Positions 15,305 through 24,181 of a DNA stretch of 64,000 nucleotides are shown here, piece by piece. Location: contig NZ_JBAKBF010000014.1 in the NCBI RefSeq assembly GCF_036881715.1, forward strand, positions 62,001-126,000. Direction: 5' to 3'. A model generated the notes under the pieces. The model had not been told where the DNA came from, did no database searches, and saw only the letters and a program-made list of their open reading frames with translations. Every line of letters starts with the position of its first letter. Within the stretch, counting starts at the first letter, position 1. Source of the stretch: Pannonibacter anstelovis (GTDB taxonomy: Bacteria > Pseudomonadota > Alphaproteobacteria > Rhizobiales > Stappiaceae). The position numbers and the translations under genes were made by a program.

Positions 15305-16549
15305 ATGAGCAACGGTTTGTCCCGGCCGAAGAATCAGATCCGCTGGCTGCTGCTGGAGGGCATTTCCCCCACAGCGAAGGCTGTGCTGGACGCCAGCGGC
15401 TATCACAATGTCGAAATGCTGCCGAAGGCGCTCGACAAGGAGGCGCTGATCGAGGCGCTCAAGGGTGTGCATGTGGTGGGCATCCGCTCGCGCACGCAGC
15501 TAACCCGTGAAGTCATCGAGGCGGCCGGAACGCTGGTCGCCATCGGCTGCTTCTCGGTGGGCACCAACCAGGTGGATCTGGCCGCTGCCCGCGAGCGCGG
15601 CATCCCGGTGTTCAACGCCCCCTTCTCCAACACACGCTCCGTCGCCGAGCTGACCATTGCCGAAATCGTCATGCTGATGCGCGGCGTCTTCGAGAAGTCC
15701 AATGCCGCCCACGCCGGGCGCTGGATGAAGACCGCAGCGGGCTCCCGCGAAGTGCGCGGCAAGACGCTGGGCATCGTCGGTTACGGCAACATCGGCACGC
15801 AGCTGGCCACGCTGGCGGAGGCCATGGGCCTCACCGTCATCTATTATGACAAGGTGGACAAGCTGCGCCACGGCAACGTGATGCCGGTGGACACGCTGGA
15901 CGAGCTGCTGTCGCGCTCCGATATCGTGTCGCTGCATGTGCCGGACACGGCCGAGACGCGGAATATGATCCGCGCCGAAGAGCTGGCGAAGATGAAGCCC
16001 GGCAGCTTCCTCATCAACAATGCCCGCGGCAAGGTGGTGGACATCGACGCCCTCGCCGCGGCGCTGAAGAGCGGCCATATCGCCGGTGCGGCCATCGACG
16101 TGTTCCCCTCCGAGCCCAAATCGAACAACGACGAGTTCGTCAGCCCGCTGCGCGGCTTTGCCAACGTCATCATGACCCCGCATGTGGGCGGCTCCACGGA
16201 AGAGGCGCAGGAGCGCATCGGCGAGGAAGTTTCCCGCCGCCTCGTTGAATATTCGGACGTTGGCTCCACCGTGGGCGCGGTCAATTTCCCGCAGGTGCAG
16301 CTGCCGCGCGGCACGGATGCCACCCGCTTCATCCAGGTGCACCGCAACGTGCCGGGCGCCATGCGTGCGCTGAACGACCTGTTCGCCCGCAACAACCTCA
16401 ACATCCATGCCCAGTACATGCAGACGGTGCAGGAAACCGGCTATGTGGTGCTGGATGTGGACGGCAAGGTGGAGAACGCGGTCGATATCCTCGAGGAAAT
16501 CCGCGCCCTCCCCGGCACCATCCGCGCCCGCCTGCTGAACCGGGTGTGA
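15305..16549 (+). CDS. serA: D-3-phosphoglycerate dehydrogenase
   Basis: This 414-residue NAD-dependent enzyme oxidises 3-phosphoglycerate, the first step of serine synthesis. It has the short architecture with a direct ACT domain, like E. coli SerA (410 aa). The 2-hydroxyacid dehydrogenase catalytic domain has Arg in NNARGKVVDIDALAAAL, Glu near PSEP and His in MTPHVGGSTEEAQ. The NAD fold has GIVGYGNIGTQLATLAEAMG, and the C-terminal serine-binding ACT domain is at residues ~340-414 (NVPGAMRALNDLFARNNLNI). ATG 15305 lies in its own unit between two terminators. Confidence 0.95.
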   Translation: MSNGLSRPKNQIRWLLLEGISPTAKAVLDASGYHNVEMLPKALDKEALIEALKGVHVVGIRSRTQLTREVIEAAGTLVAIGCFSVGTNQVDLAAARERGIPVFNAPFSNTRSVAELTIAEIVMLMRGVFEKSNAAHAGRWMKTAAGSREVRGKTLGIVGYGNIGTQLATLAEAMGLTVIYYDKVDKLRHGNVMPVDTLDELLSRSDIVSLHVPDTAETRNMIRAEELAKMKPGSFLINNARGKVVDIDALAAALKSGHIAGAAIDVFPSEPKSNNDEFVSPLRGFANVIMTPHVGGSTEEAQERIGEEVSRRLVEYSDVGSTVGAVNFPQVQLPRGTDATRFIQVHRNVPGAMRALNDLFARNNLNIHAQYMQTVQETGYVVLDVDGKVENAVDILEEIRALPGTIRARLLNRV

Positions 16550-16575
16550 CGGCCCGGATCTGATGAGACCCGAAC

Positions 16576-16605
16576 GGCGCGGGGCATGGCCCCGCGCCAT
16601 TTGGT
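16576..16605 (+). terminator. Intrinsic terminator of serA
   Basis: A perfect 10-bp stem (GGCGCGGGGC / GCCCCGCGCC, 16576-16598) with a 3-base loop is followed by ATTTGGTTTT. Confidence 0.88.
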
Positions 16606-16744
16606 TTTCATGGGGGCCGCCCTGACGGCGGCGCGAATAAATTCTTGTCACCGCAGCAATATCCGGTTTGACAGGGGCGCCGTTCCGGCCGATTTTCGGC
16701 ACTCTGCGGCACCAGCCGCCTCAATCAATTGCCGGACGCCCGCC

Positions 16745-17491
16745 ATGACTGCCTCCCGCCTTTCCGTGAATGTCAACGCCATTGCCATGCTGCGCAACCG
16801 GCGCGATCTGCCCTGGCCGAGCGTCACCGGCATGGCGGCGATCGCCATGGAGGCGGGCGCCAAGGGCATCACCGTGCACCCGCGCCCGGACGAGCGGCAC
16901 ATCCGCAAAAGCGACGTGTACGATCTGGCGGAGCTGATCGAGGACCGGTTCCCCAACAAGGAACTGTGCCTTGAGGGCTATCCCACGCCGGACTTCCTTG
17001 ATCTGGTGGAAAAGGCGCGGCCAGATCAGGTGCTGTTCGTGCCCGACGCACCGGAGCAGACCACCTCTGACCACGGCTGGCAGTTTGGCGCGGACAAGGC
17101 ACTGCTGAAGGAAGCCATTACGGCGGCGCGGGAATGGGCGGTCACCGTCTCCCTGTTCCTCGATCCGGACCCTGCACTGGCATCTGAGGCAGCCGCCATC
17201 GGGGCAGAGCGGATCGAGATCTACACCGGACCCTATGGCGCCTGCTACGACAGCCCGGAACGGGCGAAGGTGGAGCTGGACAAGGTGGCGGCCACGGCAG
17301 AAGCAGCCCGCGCCGCTGGCCTTGGCGTCAATGCCGGGCATGACCTGACGGTGGAGAACATCCCGGCACTGATCAAGCGCGCCCCCTTCATCCGCGAAAT
17401 GTCCATCGGCCACGGCTTCACCGCCGACGCCCTGATCTATGGCTTCGCCGGCAGCGTTCAGCGCTTCCGCAAGGCGATGGGGGAAGTTTAG
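16745..17491 (+). CDS. pdxJ: Pyridoxine 5'-phosphate synthase
   Basis: This 248-residue TIM-barrel enzyme condenses 1-deoxyxylulose-5-phosphate with 3-amino-2-oxopropyl phosphate in DXP-dependent vitamin B6 synthesis. Family features are LSVNVNAIAMLRNRR at the N-terminus, GITVHPRPDERHI (active-site His and Arg), CLEGYPTPDF (Glu), IEIYTGPYG, GVNAGHDLTVENI (second His) and EMSIGHGFTADALIYG (phosphate loop). The first motif reads NVNAIA rather than the more common NIDHVA, placing it in a divergent PdxJ subgroup. ATG 16745 matches the family start; the open frame upstream to 16586 runs through the serA terminator. Confidence 0.93.
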   Translation: MTASRLSVNVNAIAMLRNRRDLPWPSVTGMAAIAMEAGAKGITVHPRPDERHIRKSDVYDLAELIEDRFPNKELCLEGYPTPDFLDLVEKARPDQVLFVPDAPEQTTSDHGWQFGADKALLKEAITAAREWAVTVSLFLDPDPALASEAAAIGAERIEIYTGPYGACYDSPERAKVELDKVAATAEAARAAGLGVNAGHDLTVENIPALIKRAPFIREMSIGHGFTADALIYGFAGSVQRFRKAMGEV

Positions 17492-17585
17492 GTCTGCCCG
17501 GCCTTACGCCTGGGTACCCCCGCAGCTTGTGACCGCGTCTGAAACGCCCTAGCCTAGATCAGCATAAAGCCGGGCGATTCTGACC

Positions 17586-19349
17586 ATGACCAATCCATAT
17601 ACCAGCCTGCCGCAATCCAGTTTCTGGAAGACAGGTATCACCGAGCATGGCAGCGGCGGCGCCCTAAAGGACATCTGGCAACCGCGCTTCGCCATCTCCC
17701 GTGACACCCGCATCCTGACTGCAGGCTCCTGTTTTGCCCAGCACATCAGCCGCTGGCTGACTGCCAATGGCTACGACTGGGCCGATACGGAGCCTGCGTC
17801 CGAAGAGCTGACGGATAACGAGCGCCGCGACGGCCAGTATGGCGTCTTTTCGTTCAGAACCGGCAATATCTACACCGCAGCCCTGCTGCGCCAGTGGCTG
17901 GAGTTCGCCTTGGGCGCCCGCCCGCCCGTTCTCGACCTTGCTGAAGAGGATGGCCGCCATTTCGATCTGCTGCGCCCCGCTGTGCCAGCCTGCGGATACG
18001 AGAGCCGTGAAGGCGCACGTGAGGCACTCGAGCGGACACTGGACGCAATCCGCAAGGGGCTGAAGGAGGCCGACCTTTTCATCTTCACGCTGGGACTGAC
18101 GGAATCATGGATACACCGGGACGGCCATGTCTATCCCATGTGTCCGGGCACACTGCGCGGGACGTTTGACCCCGGGACCGTTCGTTTCGTCAATCAGGCT
18201 TATGAAGACGTGCGCCGGGACATGGCCGATGCCATCGGTCTGGCCCGCACGGTAAACCCGGATCTGAAGTTCCTTCTCACGGTCTCCCCGGTCCCGCTCA
18301 CGGCCACCGCCAGCGGCGATCATGTGCTCAGCGCCACGATCTACTCGAAATCAGTGCTGCGTGCCGTGGCGGGTGACCTTTGCCGCGAATTGTCAGGCGT
18401 AGACTACTTCCCTTCCTATGAACTTATCTCCGCATTCCCGGCGCGCGGCCGCTTTTATGAGGCGAACCTGCGAAGTGTGACGGCGGAAGGTGTGGCCCAT
18501 GTCATGTCGCATTTCAGCGAAGGCATTGGCGCCATAGCGCGATCACCGGGGAATGGTGATCCGCTTCGGCCAGCAGCGGCCCAAAGCGCCAAGGCTGCCG
18601 ATGAAATCCTGTGCGATGAAGTCGGCCTCGAGTCCTGGGCGCCTGGCGCAACAGATGCGGCGGACACATCCGTCTGCCTCATCGGGGACAGCCACATGGG
18701 CCACCTGTCGCTTGCCTTCCAGCGTCTCGGCCTGCCGCACGCGGGCGGCATGATCATGAATGGCAAGGCGTGGACATCAAACGAGCTTGCACTTGATGAC
18801 GAAGAACTCTGGGTGCCGCTTGAGAATGCCCTTGCCCGCCGCCGCTGGCAGGAAACCCTGCCCTTTTTGCAGCCGGCAGCCAAGGGCCCTGCCGGACAGA
18901 AGATCATCTTCACGAACATAGGCCAGCAGACTCATCGCAGCGTTGCTTTCCTGTCTGCCTGGCTTCAAACAGAACACAACAACAAGCTAACAAACCCGCT
19001 ATTCTTCCAGTACTTCGGGAAGGAAAACCACGATAAGCTGATCCTAATCAAGCGCATCGTCAACAGGGGCTTCAGAGTGGTGGTCATCAGCGACCCACCA
19101 ACCCAGCATCTTGCAGGTTATCACGATCCTCAGCTTTGGAGGATTTATGAAAATCTATCCGAGAGGGCCTATGTCGAGTTGGGGTGTGAGTTCTTCAACG
19201 CACGCAACTATATTGACGCCATTGGCTTTCAGGACCGGTTCATCTCGGAAAAGTTCAAGCAAGGGGTGGAGTACGATTGGCTGCACGGCAGTGCAGCCTA
19301 TTATGATGAGATAGCAGAAGAGCTGATCCGGCGTTACGCCTTGCGATAG
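17586..19349 (+). CDS. Two-domain GSCFA / SGNH-hydrolase-like protein
   Basis: This 587-residue protein's N-terminal half (residues ~30-310) is a GSCFA domain with ILTAGSCFAQHISRWL as its name motif and TLGLTESWIHRDG further on; the family resembles SGNH esterases. The C-terminal part (~355-587) has a second SGNH-like start, VCLIGDSHMGHLSLAF, and a late DWLHGSAAYYDEIA that could supply an Asp-x-x-His pair. It has no signal peptide. ATG 17586 has only a weak ribosome-binding site. It may act on sugar or polysaccharide O-acyl groups, as GSCFA proteins are often suggested to do, but the substrate is unknown. It is monocistronic. Confidence 0.83.
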   Translation: MTNPYTSLPQSSFWKTGITEHGSGGALKDIWQPRFAISRDTRILTAGSCFAQHISRWLTANGYDWADTEPASEELTDNERRDGQYGVFSFRTGNIYTAALLRQWLEFALGARPPVLDLAEEDGRHFDLLRPAVPACGYESREGAREALERTLDAIRKGLKEADLFIFTLGLTESWIHRDGHVYPMCPGTLRGTFDPGTVRFVNQAYEDVRRDMADAIGLARTVNPDLKFLLTVSPVPLTATASGDHVLSATIYSKSVLRAVAGDLCRELSGVDYFPSYELISAFPARGRFYEANLRSVTAEGVAHVMSHFSEGIGAIARSPGNGDPLRPAAAQSAKAADEILCDEVGLESWAPGATDAADTSVCLIGDSHMGHLSLAFQRLGLPHAGGMIMNGKAWTSNELALDDEELWVPLENALARRRWQETLPFLQPAAKGPAGQKIIFTNIGQQTHRSVAFLSAWLQTEHNNKLTNPLFFQYFGKENHDKLILIKRIVNRGFRVVVISDPPTQHLAGYHDPQLWRIYENLSERAYVELGCEFFNARNYIDAIGFQDRFISEKFKQGVEYDWLHGSAAYYDEIAEELIRRYALR

Positions 19350-19380
19350 GACCATCTGGATCAAACTACGCTGCCTTTGA

Positions 19381-19450
19381 CCTTGCCTCATCAGGTTCAG
19401 GCAGAGCCGATGCCAAACCTGAACCAGCCTCGCTGCCGGTTCAGGCAAGG
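19381..19450. repeat. Nested inverted repeat between convergent genes
   Basis: CCTTGCCT (19381-19388) and AGGCAAGG (19443-19450) form outer arms. Inside, AGGTTCAGG and CCTGAACC form another pair. It lies between convergent genes, with no clear T-runs; it may act as a bidirectional transcription end. Confidence 0.5.
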
Positions 19451-19459
19451 CAGATCGGA

Positions 19460-20200
19460 TCACTTTTCCAGAATAAACCGGCGGCCGATTTCCTGCAGCG
19501 GGCGGGCGTTGGCGGTGTAGATGGCTTCGAACTCCTTGATCGAGGCCTCGAACACCTTGATAGGCTCCTTCATCACCGTCCAGACCACGGTTTCAGAACA
19601 GGGCGGCGTGGTCAGCGAGCCTTCATAGCGGAAGAAGTGCTGGGTGGCGGGCAGCATCGTAGCCGCATCCGCCGTGCCAACCTTCACCTCTTCGCCGGCC
19701 TTATGCGGCGCCTTGTCCATCACGGCTTTGAACAGGTCATTCTCCCCGCCCGGCTCGATCATCGCGCCAACGACCGCCAGCGAGCCATCTTCGGCCTGAT
19801 GCACGAAGTGGGCTTCCATCGGAGCCTTCTTGCCGTCGATGGCGTGTTCGGACGGCGTGTGGAAGTGGAACTGGCGCAGCACATAGGACTTGCCGTCCAG
19901 ATCAATGGTGCCGCCATCATCGGTGTTTGCCTGAATGGTGTGGCCATTGTTCACAACAGTCCAATGGGCATCCTTGTTCCAGTGAAACACGATGTCCGCA
20001 GGCTCCGCCTTGACCGTATGGGTCAGATCGACGGGGGACTGCTCGTGCCCCGTCTCGCAGGCCTCAAAATTCTTGGCAAGATCAGCCCAGTGGGCAGGCC
20101 CTTCCGCACCTTCATAGGTCCAGTGCGGCGAACTGGCCGCAAATGCGGATGTTGAAATGAGAGTTGCTGCAGCAACTGCAATCAGAAAACGGCTTTTCAT
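19460..20200 (-). CDS. Periplasmic alpha-carbonic anhydrase
   Basis: This 246-residue alpha-class carbonic anhydrase interconverts CO2 and bicarbonate in the periplasm. The Sec signal MKSRFLIAVAAATLISTSAFA ends at a standard AFA-A site. The three zinc histidines are in RQFHFHTPSEH and MEAHFVHQ. The catalytic Thr region is GSLTTPPCSETVVW, and the Cys there and in FEACETGHEQSPVDL are placed to form the conserved disulphide. ATG 20200 has AAGGAG 7 bases upstream; an in-frame codon at 20218 would add a poor N-terminal extension. Confidence 0.95.
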   Translation of the reverse strand: MKSRFLIAVAAATLISTSAFAASSPHWTYEGAEGPAHWADLAKNFEACETGHEQSPVDLTHTVKAEPADIVFHWNKDAHWTVVNNGHTIQANTDDGGTIDLDGKSYVLRQFHFHTPSEHAIDGKKAPMEAHFVHQAEDGSLAVVGAMIEPGGENDLFKAVMDKAPHKAGEEVKVGTADAATMLPATQHFFRYEGSLTTPPCSETVVWTVMKEPIKVFEASIKEFEAIYTANARPLQEIGRRFILEK

Positions 20201-20356
20201 CCTGGTCTCCTTGACCACCTCTCAGTCAGATCTGAGATGGAACTGAAGTAAACCTGAAGAAGAGCCCTGCAAAGTTACAGATAGGTCATGACAAAGATGT
20301 AATGAAGTATCATCCAGAGCGCGCACGAAGACGCAAATGCGCGCAGCCCGGGAGCA

Positions 20357-20740
20357 TCACTCCATCTTTGGCAGGGACTTGTCCCTCTCGCATTGCGCAA
20401 GCTTGAGCTGGCGGAAGGAGTAGACGGCCGTGATGAACTGCATTCCGTCTTTCTTTTCCGTTTCTACCTCCATGCAGCCGCATGCATAGCCGTAATTGCC
20501 ATTCACGGCGCGGTAGTCACCAGCGGAAATGTCACCGATATTCTCCATGCCCAGCGCTTCCCGGTCCGAGCCCTGCGTGGCGAGAATCCAGTCGCCGTCC
20601 CGGTCGGTCAGCCACCAGTTGCCCGGTGCCGGGTTGACGACCCAGCCGCACCGGTTCTCAGGCGCGGCAGAAGCGCGAGTTGCCGGAACCAGACACGCTG
20701 CAACAGCACAAGCAAGTGCAAGCAAGAGAGCGATGCGCAT
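20357..20740 (-). CDS. Small secreted DUF4087-like protein
   Basis: This 127-residue secreted protein has the signal MRIALLLALACAVAACLVPA and cleavage likely after ASA. The mature part (ENRCGWVVNPAPGNWWLTDR, then DGDWILATQG, then GYACGCMEVE) resembles the DUF4087 family: a Cys-Gly-Trp start, a WWL.D.DG.W core and a paired-Cys segment. Function unknown. ATG 20740 has AGGAGACAGGAA upstream. It lies 22 bases downstream of the gene at 20763 and is probably cotranscribed with it. Confidence 0.75.
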   Translation of the reverse strand: MRIALLLALACAVAACLVPATRASAAPENRCGWVVNPAPGNWWLTDRDGDWILATQGSDREALGMENIGDISAGDYRAVNGNYGYACGCMEVETEKKDGMQFITAVYSFRQLKLAQCERDKSLPKME

Positions 20741-20762
20741 TTCCTGTCTCCTTGATCGGGGA

Positions 20763-21200
20763 TCAGTTGTTGATCGAGACAATCGCCCAGTAGCTCTTTG
20801 CGCAGGCATTATCTTCACACACCGGACTGAGCCAGACCGCCCCATCCCCAATGGCCACGCCTTCGTCCGTCACCAGAAGGTCCTCATAGGCGGCTTCCGC
20901 GACAACATCCTTCGTCGCCTGGCTCACCAGCCGGGGGTAGGCTGCGATGAATTCCTCAGCCGTTTCAACGGAGTGGAAGCTGCCGTTGTTGTTGACCGGC
21001 AAGGGAAAGGCAGCAAGCGCCGCTACATCTTCCCCCGTGCCCGTCACCAGCGCACGCCGCACATCTTCCAGAAACGGATCAAGCCCCTTGGCATCACCAA
21101 GAATGGTTTCCACCTGCTGATAGACATCCTCCGCGCTGGCCGCTGCGGCGGGCATGGCGGGCAGAAGAGCAAGAAACAGGGCAAGGACAGGCGTCTTCAT
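20763..21200 (-). CDS. Small secreted protein of unknown function
   Basis: This 145-residue protein has a Sec signal (MKTPVLALFLALLPAMPAAAA). The mature domain shows a short helical start (SAEDVYQQVETILGDAKGLD) and a C-terminal segment, GDGAVWLSPVCEDNACAKSY, followed by WAIVSINN, with two cysteines; this pattern recalls small periplasmic inhibitor- or NTF2-like proteins, but I cannot assign a family. ATG 21200 has TGGAG 7 bases upstream; the frame open to 21437 runs into the kup leader and is not supported. First gene of a two-gene unit with the DUF4087-like gene. Confidence 0.72.
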   Translation of the reverse strand: MKTPVLALFLALLPAMPAAAASAEDVYQQVETILGDAKGLDPFLEDVRRALVTGTGEDVAALAAFPLPVNNNGSFHSVETAEEFIAAYPRLVSQATKDVVAEAAYEDLLVTDEGVAIGDGAVWLSPVCEDNACAKSYWAIVSINN

Positions 21201-21400
21201 CGGCAACTCCAGGGAACAACCAAGCTTGAGAATATCCGTTTCCGCATCTGGGCGCCTGACAAACTTTGGGCTAAATAATGGCCCTGACCGGAACCGGAAG
21301 CGCTTACCCGCGTTTTCTGTTCCGCAAGATCCGCTCTGCCGCTCATCCTGACGGCACGAACCAACCGGTGGCGGATGAAACAGCAGGGGTAGTGTCAGCA

Positions 21401-23320
21401 ATGACCCCAGGCGGCGGCCCTGTAGAGGGCGAGGCAAGTCTCTCTCAAGATCATCTCCCCAAATCCAGCCACGGCATGCTTATGCTGGGTGCAGCCGGGG
21501 TGGTTTATGGCGACATCGGCACCAGTCCGATCTATGCGCTTCGCGAAACGCTGAGAGCCGCGACGAATGGCGCAACCGTTCCGCCCACCAGCACCGAGAT
21601 CATCGGCTCCCTGTCGATCATCGTCTGGGCGCTGACGGTGATCGTTACGCTCAAATACGCGCTCATCGTGCTGCGGGCGGGCAACAAGGGCGAAGGCGGC
21701 ACCCTGTCGCTGGCCATCCTTGCCCAGTCTGCCGCCGGGCGGATGCGCCTTGCCGTTGTGTCCCTCGGCGTCATCGGCGCGGCGCTGTTCTTCGGCGATG
21801 CAGTGATCACTCCGGCTATTTCGGTTCTGTCCGCCGTCGAAGGTTTCGAGCTTACCGTGCCTGCGGTCGATGACTACATCATTCCGATCACCGCAGGCAT
21901 TCTCATAGCGCTCTTCGCGGTCCAGCGTTATGGCACCGGGCGGGTGTCGGCCGTCTTTGGCCCGGTCATGCTGATCTGGTTCGCCTGTCTTGCTGCCGCT
22001 GGCGCGGGGCATGTCATGGACGATCCTGCCATCCTGCGCGCCCTCAATCCGCTGGAAGCCATTGCCTTCGCACAGGCTCATACCGGCGTGGCTCTGGCTG
22101 TGGCCGGTGCAGCATTCCTGGCAGTCACCGGTGCCGAAGCTCTCTACGTGGACCTGGGGCACTTTGGCCGCAAGCCCATCATCCACACCTGGTTCGCGCT
22201 GGTGTTTCCCGCCCTTGTGATCAACTATCTGGGTCAGGGTGCCTATCTGCTGAAGACAGGGGGCTCCATCAGCCAGCCGCTGTTCGAGATGATGCCCGCC
22301 TGGGGCCAGACGCCGCTTGTCGTGCTGGCGACGGTAGCGACGGTCATCGCCAGTCAGGCCGTGATTTCCGGCGCCTTTTCCATGGCACGGCAGGCCGCAC
22401 AGCTGCATCTGCTGCCCCGTGTCACGGTCATCCACACGTCTGAAACCCAGTCGGGCCAGATCTATCTGCCGCAGGTCAACTGGCTGCTGCTGGCAGGTGT
22501 GCTGGCGCTGGTGCTGGGCTTCGGCTCGTCGGATGCCATCGCCGCGGCCTATGGTATCTCCATCTCGGGCCAGATGCTGGTCACCACGCTGCTGCTGGCA
22601 CTGGTCATGCGCGGCGTCTGGAATTGGCCCTTGCCAACGGTCCTGCTGGTGACACTGGCTTTCGCGGCTATCGACGCCACGTTCCTCACCGCCAACATGC
22701 TGAAGTTCACGGACGGCGGCTGGGTGTCAATCTTCATGGCCATGATGCTTCTGGCTGTGATGACCATATGGACACGGGGCAGCAAGAAGCTGTTCGAAAA
22801 GACAAGGCGGATGGAGATCCCGTTGGCAGAACTCGCCGCCACACTGGAGAAGAGCCCGCCGCACCGGGTGCCTGGCACCGCCATCTTCATGACCGGAGAC
22901 CAGGAAAGCGCCCCGACCTCGCTGCTCCACAGCCTCAAGCACTACAAGGTGCTGCATCAGCAGAACCTGATCATGACCGTCAAGACATTGCCGGTGCCGC
23001 ATGTGGAGGAAGACGACCGCGTGGAGATTACGCCCCTGAACGACGACTTCACGCGGCTCACCGTCAATTTCGGATACATGGAGGATCCCAATATTCCCGG
23101 AGCGCTCAAGGCTTGCCGGAAGCAGGGAATCAAATTCGACATCATGTCGACATCCTTCTTCCTGTCCCGGCGCACTCTCATTCCTTCAGCTGCCCCTCCC
23201 CTCACCAGCCTGACGAAGCGGATCTTCATCCAGCTGGCCCGCAACGCAGCCGACACCACCAGTTTCTTCCGCCTGCCCACTGGCCGCGTGGTGGAAATCG
23301 GAACGCAAGTCGTCATCTGA
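21401..23320 (+). CDS. kup: Low-affinity potassium uptake protein (KUP family)
   Basis: This ~639-residue inner-membrane K+/H+ symporter has about twelve membrane segments in residues ~25-470 and a cytoplasmic C-terminal domain. The family start GAAGVVYGDIGTSPIYALRE and GGTLSLAILAQ are diagnostic; FFGDAVITPAISVLSAVEG and YVDLGHFGRKPI are also characteristic. ATG 21401 gives a typical length. An ATG at 21278 is in frame and would add 41 residues, but neither has a strong ribosome-binding site. Divergent from the small secreted-protein pair. Confidence 0.93.
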   Translation: MTPGGGPVEGEASLSQDHLPKSSHGMLMLGAAGVVYGDIGTSPIYALRETLRAATNGATVPPTSTEIIGSLSIIVWALTVIVTLKYALIVLRAGNKGEGGTLSLAILAQSAAGRMRLAVVSLGVIGAALFFGDAVITPAISVLSAVEGFELTVPAVDDYIIPITAGILIALFAVQRYGTGRVSAVFGPVMLIWFACLAAAGAGHVMDDPAILRALNPLEAIAFAQAHTGVALAVAGAAFLAVTGAEALYVDLGHFGRKPIIHTWFALVFPALVINYLGQGAYLLKTGGSISQPLFEMMPAWGQTPLVVLATVATVIASQAVISGAFSMARQAAQLHLLPRVTVIHTSETQSGQIYLPQVNWLLLAGVLALVLGFGSSDAIAAAYGISISGQMLVTTLLLALVMRGVWNWPLPTVLLVTLAFAAIDATFLTANMLKFTDGGWVSIFMAMMLLAVMTIWTRGSKKLFEKTRRMEIPLAELAATLEKSPPHRVPGTAIFMTGDQESAPTSLLHSLKHYKVLHQQNLIMTVKTLPVPHVEEDDRVEITPLNDDFTRLTVNFGYMEDPNIPGALKACRKQGIKFDIMSTSFFLSRRTLIPSAAPPLTSLTKRIFIQLARNAADTTSFFRLPTGRVVEIGTQVVI

Positions 23321-23390
23321 TGACCCTGAAGACGAGGCGGGCCGGAAATGGCACGCCTCACTTTCCGCCCCCATCCCCCTCCTTCGCCTC

Positions 23391-23441
23391 TTGACGGCAC
23401 ATGCAGCCTCGCCTAGAACCATGAACCGTACGGTACGGTAC
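23391..23441 (+). promoter_or_regulatory. tetR promoter with overlapping palindromic operator
   Basis: TTGACG (23391-23396), 17 bases, TAGAAC (23414-23419) is a good sigma-70 promoter. Directly after the -10 lies ACCGTACGGTACGGTA (23425-23440), which contains the palindrome CCGTACGG and overlapping GTACGGTAC units. An operator at this position would let the TetR-family product repress its own gene. Confidence 0.68.
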
Positions 23442-23461
23442 AGAAACTTCGGAGTGGTTCC

Positions 23462-24103
23462 TTGGCCAGTGCAGACCTTCACGACAGCTTGCCGGATGAG
23501 GCAGCCGCCTTTTCCCCGCGCCAGCAGGCCGTGCTGGAGTGTGCGCTGAAGCTGCTGGTCGAAGGCGGCGAAAAGGCACTGACGACTGCAGGTCTTGCCC
23601 GCAGCGCCAATTGCTCCAAGGAAAGCCTCTACAAGTGGTTCGGCGACCGGGATGGCTTGCTGGCAGCTGTCGTCGCCTATCAGGCCAGCAAGGTGCATTT
23701 TGCGTCGGAGGCCGCCGCCACCGACGCCACCACCTTTAAGGCCCATCTCACCGGTTTCGTGCGCGAGCTGCTGGAGGTTCTCTCCGGCGAGACATCGCTG
23801 GCGCTGAACCGGCTGGCCATCGGCCAGTCCAACCGGGACGATTCCCGGCTGGGACGCCTGTTGCTGCTCAAGGGCAAGTACACCATTTCCGCCCGGGCCC
23901 GCAGCCTGCTGGAAGCAGGACGGTTCCGTGGCTTCCTCAAGTTCGATGATGCCGAGGAGGCCTATCAGGTGCTCTACGGCCTTGCCCTGCGCGACCAGCA
24001 TATCCGCCAGATGCTGGGCGATACGCTGCGCCCGCGCGAGAAGGACATCGATGCACAGGCCGCTCTGGCCGTGGACAGGTTCTACCGGCTGTTCGGCGCC
24101 TGA
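23462..24103 (+). CDS. TetR-family transcriptional regulator
   Basis: This 213-residue TetR-type repressor has the DNA-binding domain at residues ~18-65, with TTAGLARSANCSKESLYKWF as the helix-turn-helix. The C-terminal ligand or dimer domain has no recognised ligand signature. The start is TTG 23462, supported by GGAG 8 bases upstream and absence of a better codon. Autoregulation is suggested by the palindrome in its promoter. It sits 78 bases before ilvC in the same direction, so a link to branched-chain synthesis is possible but unproven. Confidence 0.88.
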   Translation: MASADLHDSLPDEAAAFSPRQQAVLECALKLLVEGGEKALTTAGLARSANCSKESLYKWFGDRDGLLAAVVAYQASKVHFASEAAATDATTFKAHLTGFVRELLEVLSGETSLALNRLAIGQSNRDDSRLGRLLLLKGKYTISARARSLLEAGRFRGFLKFDDAEEAYQVLYGLALRDQHIRQMLGDTLRPREKDIDAQAALAVDRFYRLFGA

Positions 24104-24128
24104 CGCTGACGGCCGGAGAAAGCAAAAC

Positions 24129-24154
24129 GCCGCAGCGGGATTTCCGCCTGCGGC
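24129..24154 (+). other. Hairpin in the tetR-ilvC gap
   Basis: GCCGCA-GCGG / CCGC-(C)-TGCGGC forms a strong stem-loop without a T-run, 28 bases before the ilvC start. It may end the tetR message or be a structured ilvC leader. Confidence 0.4.
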
Positions 24155-24181
24155 AGGGATAAACGGGAGAAAGGAAGACCC

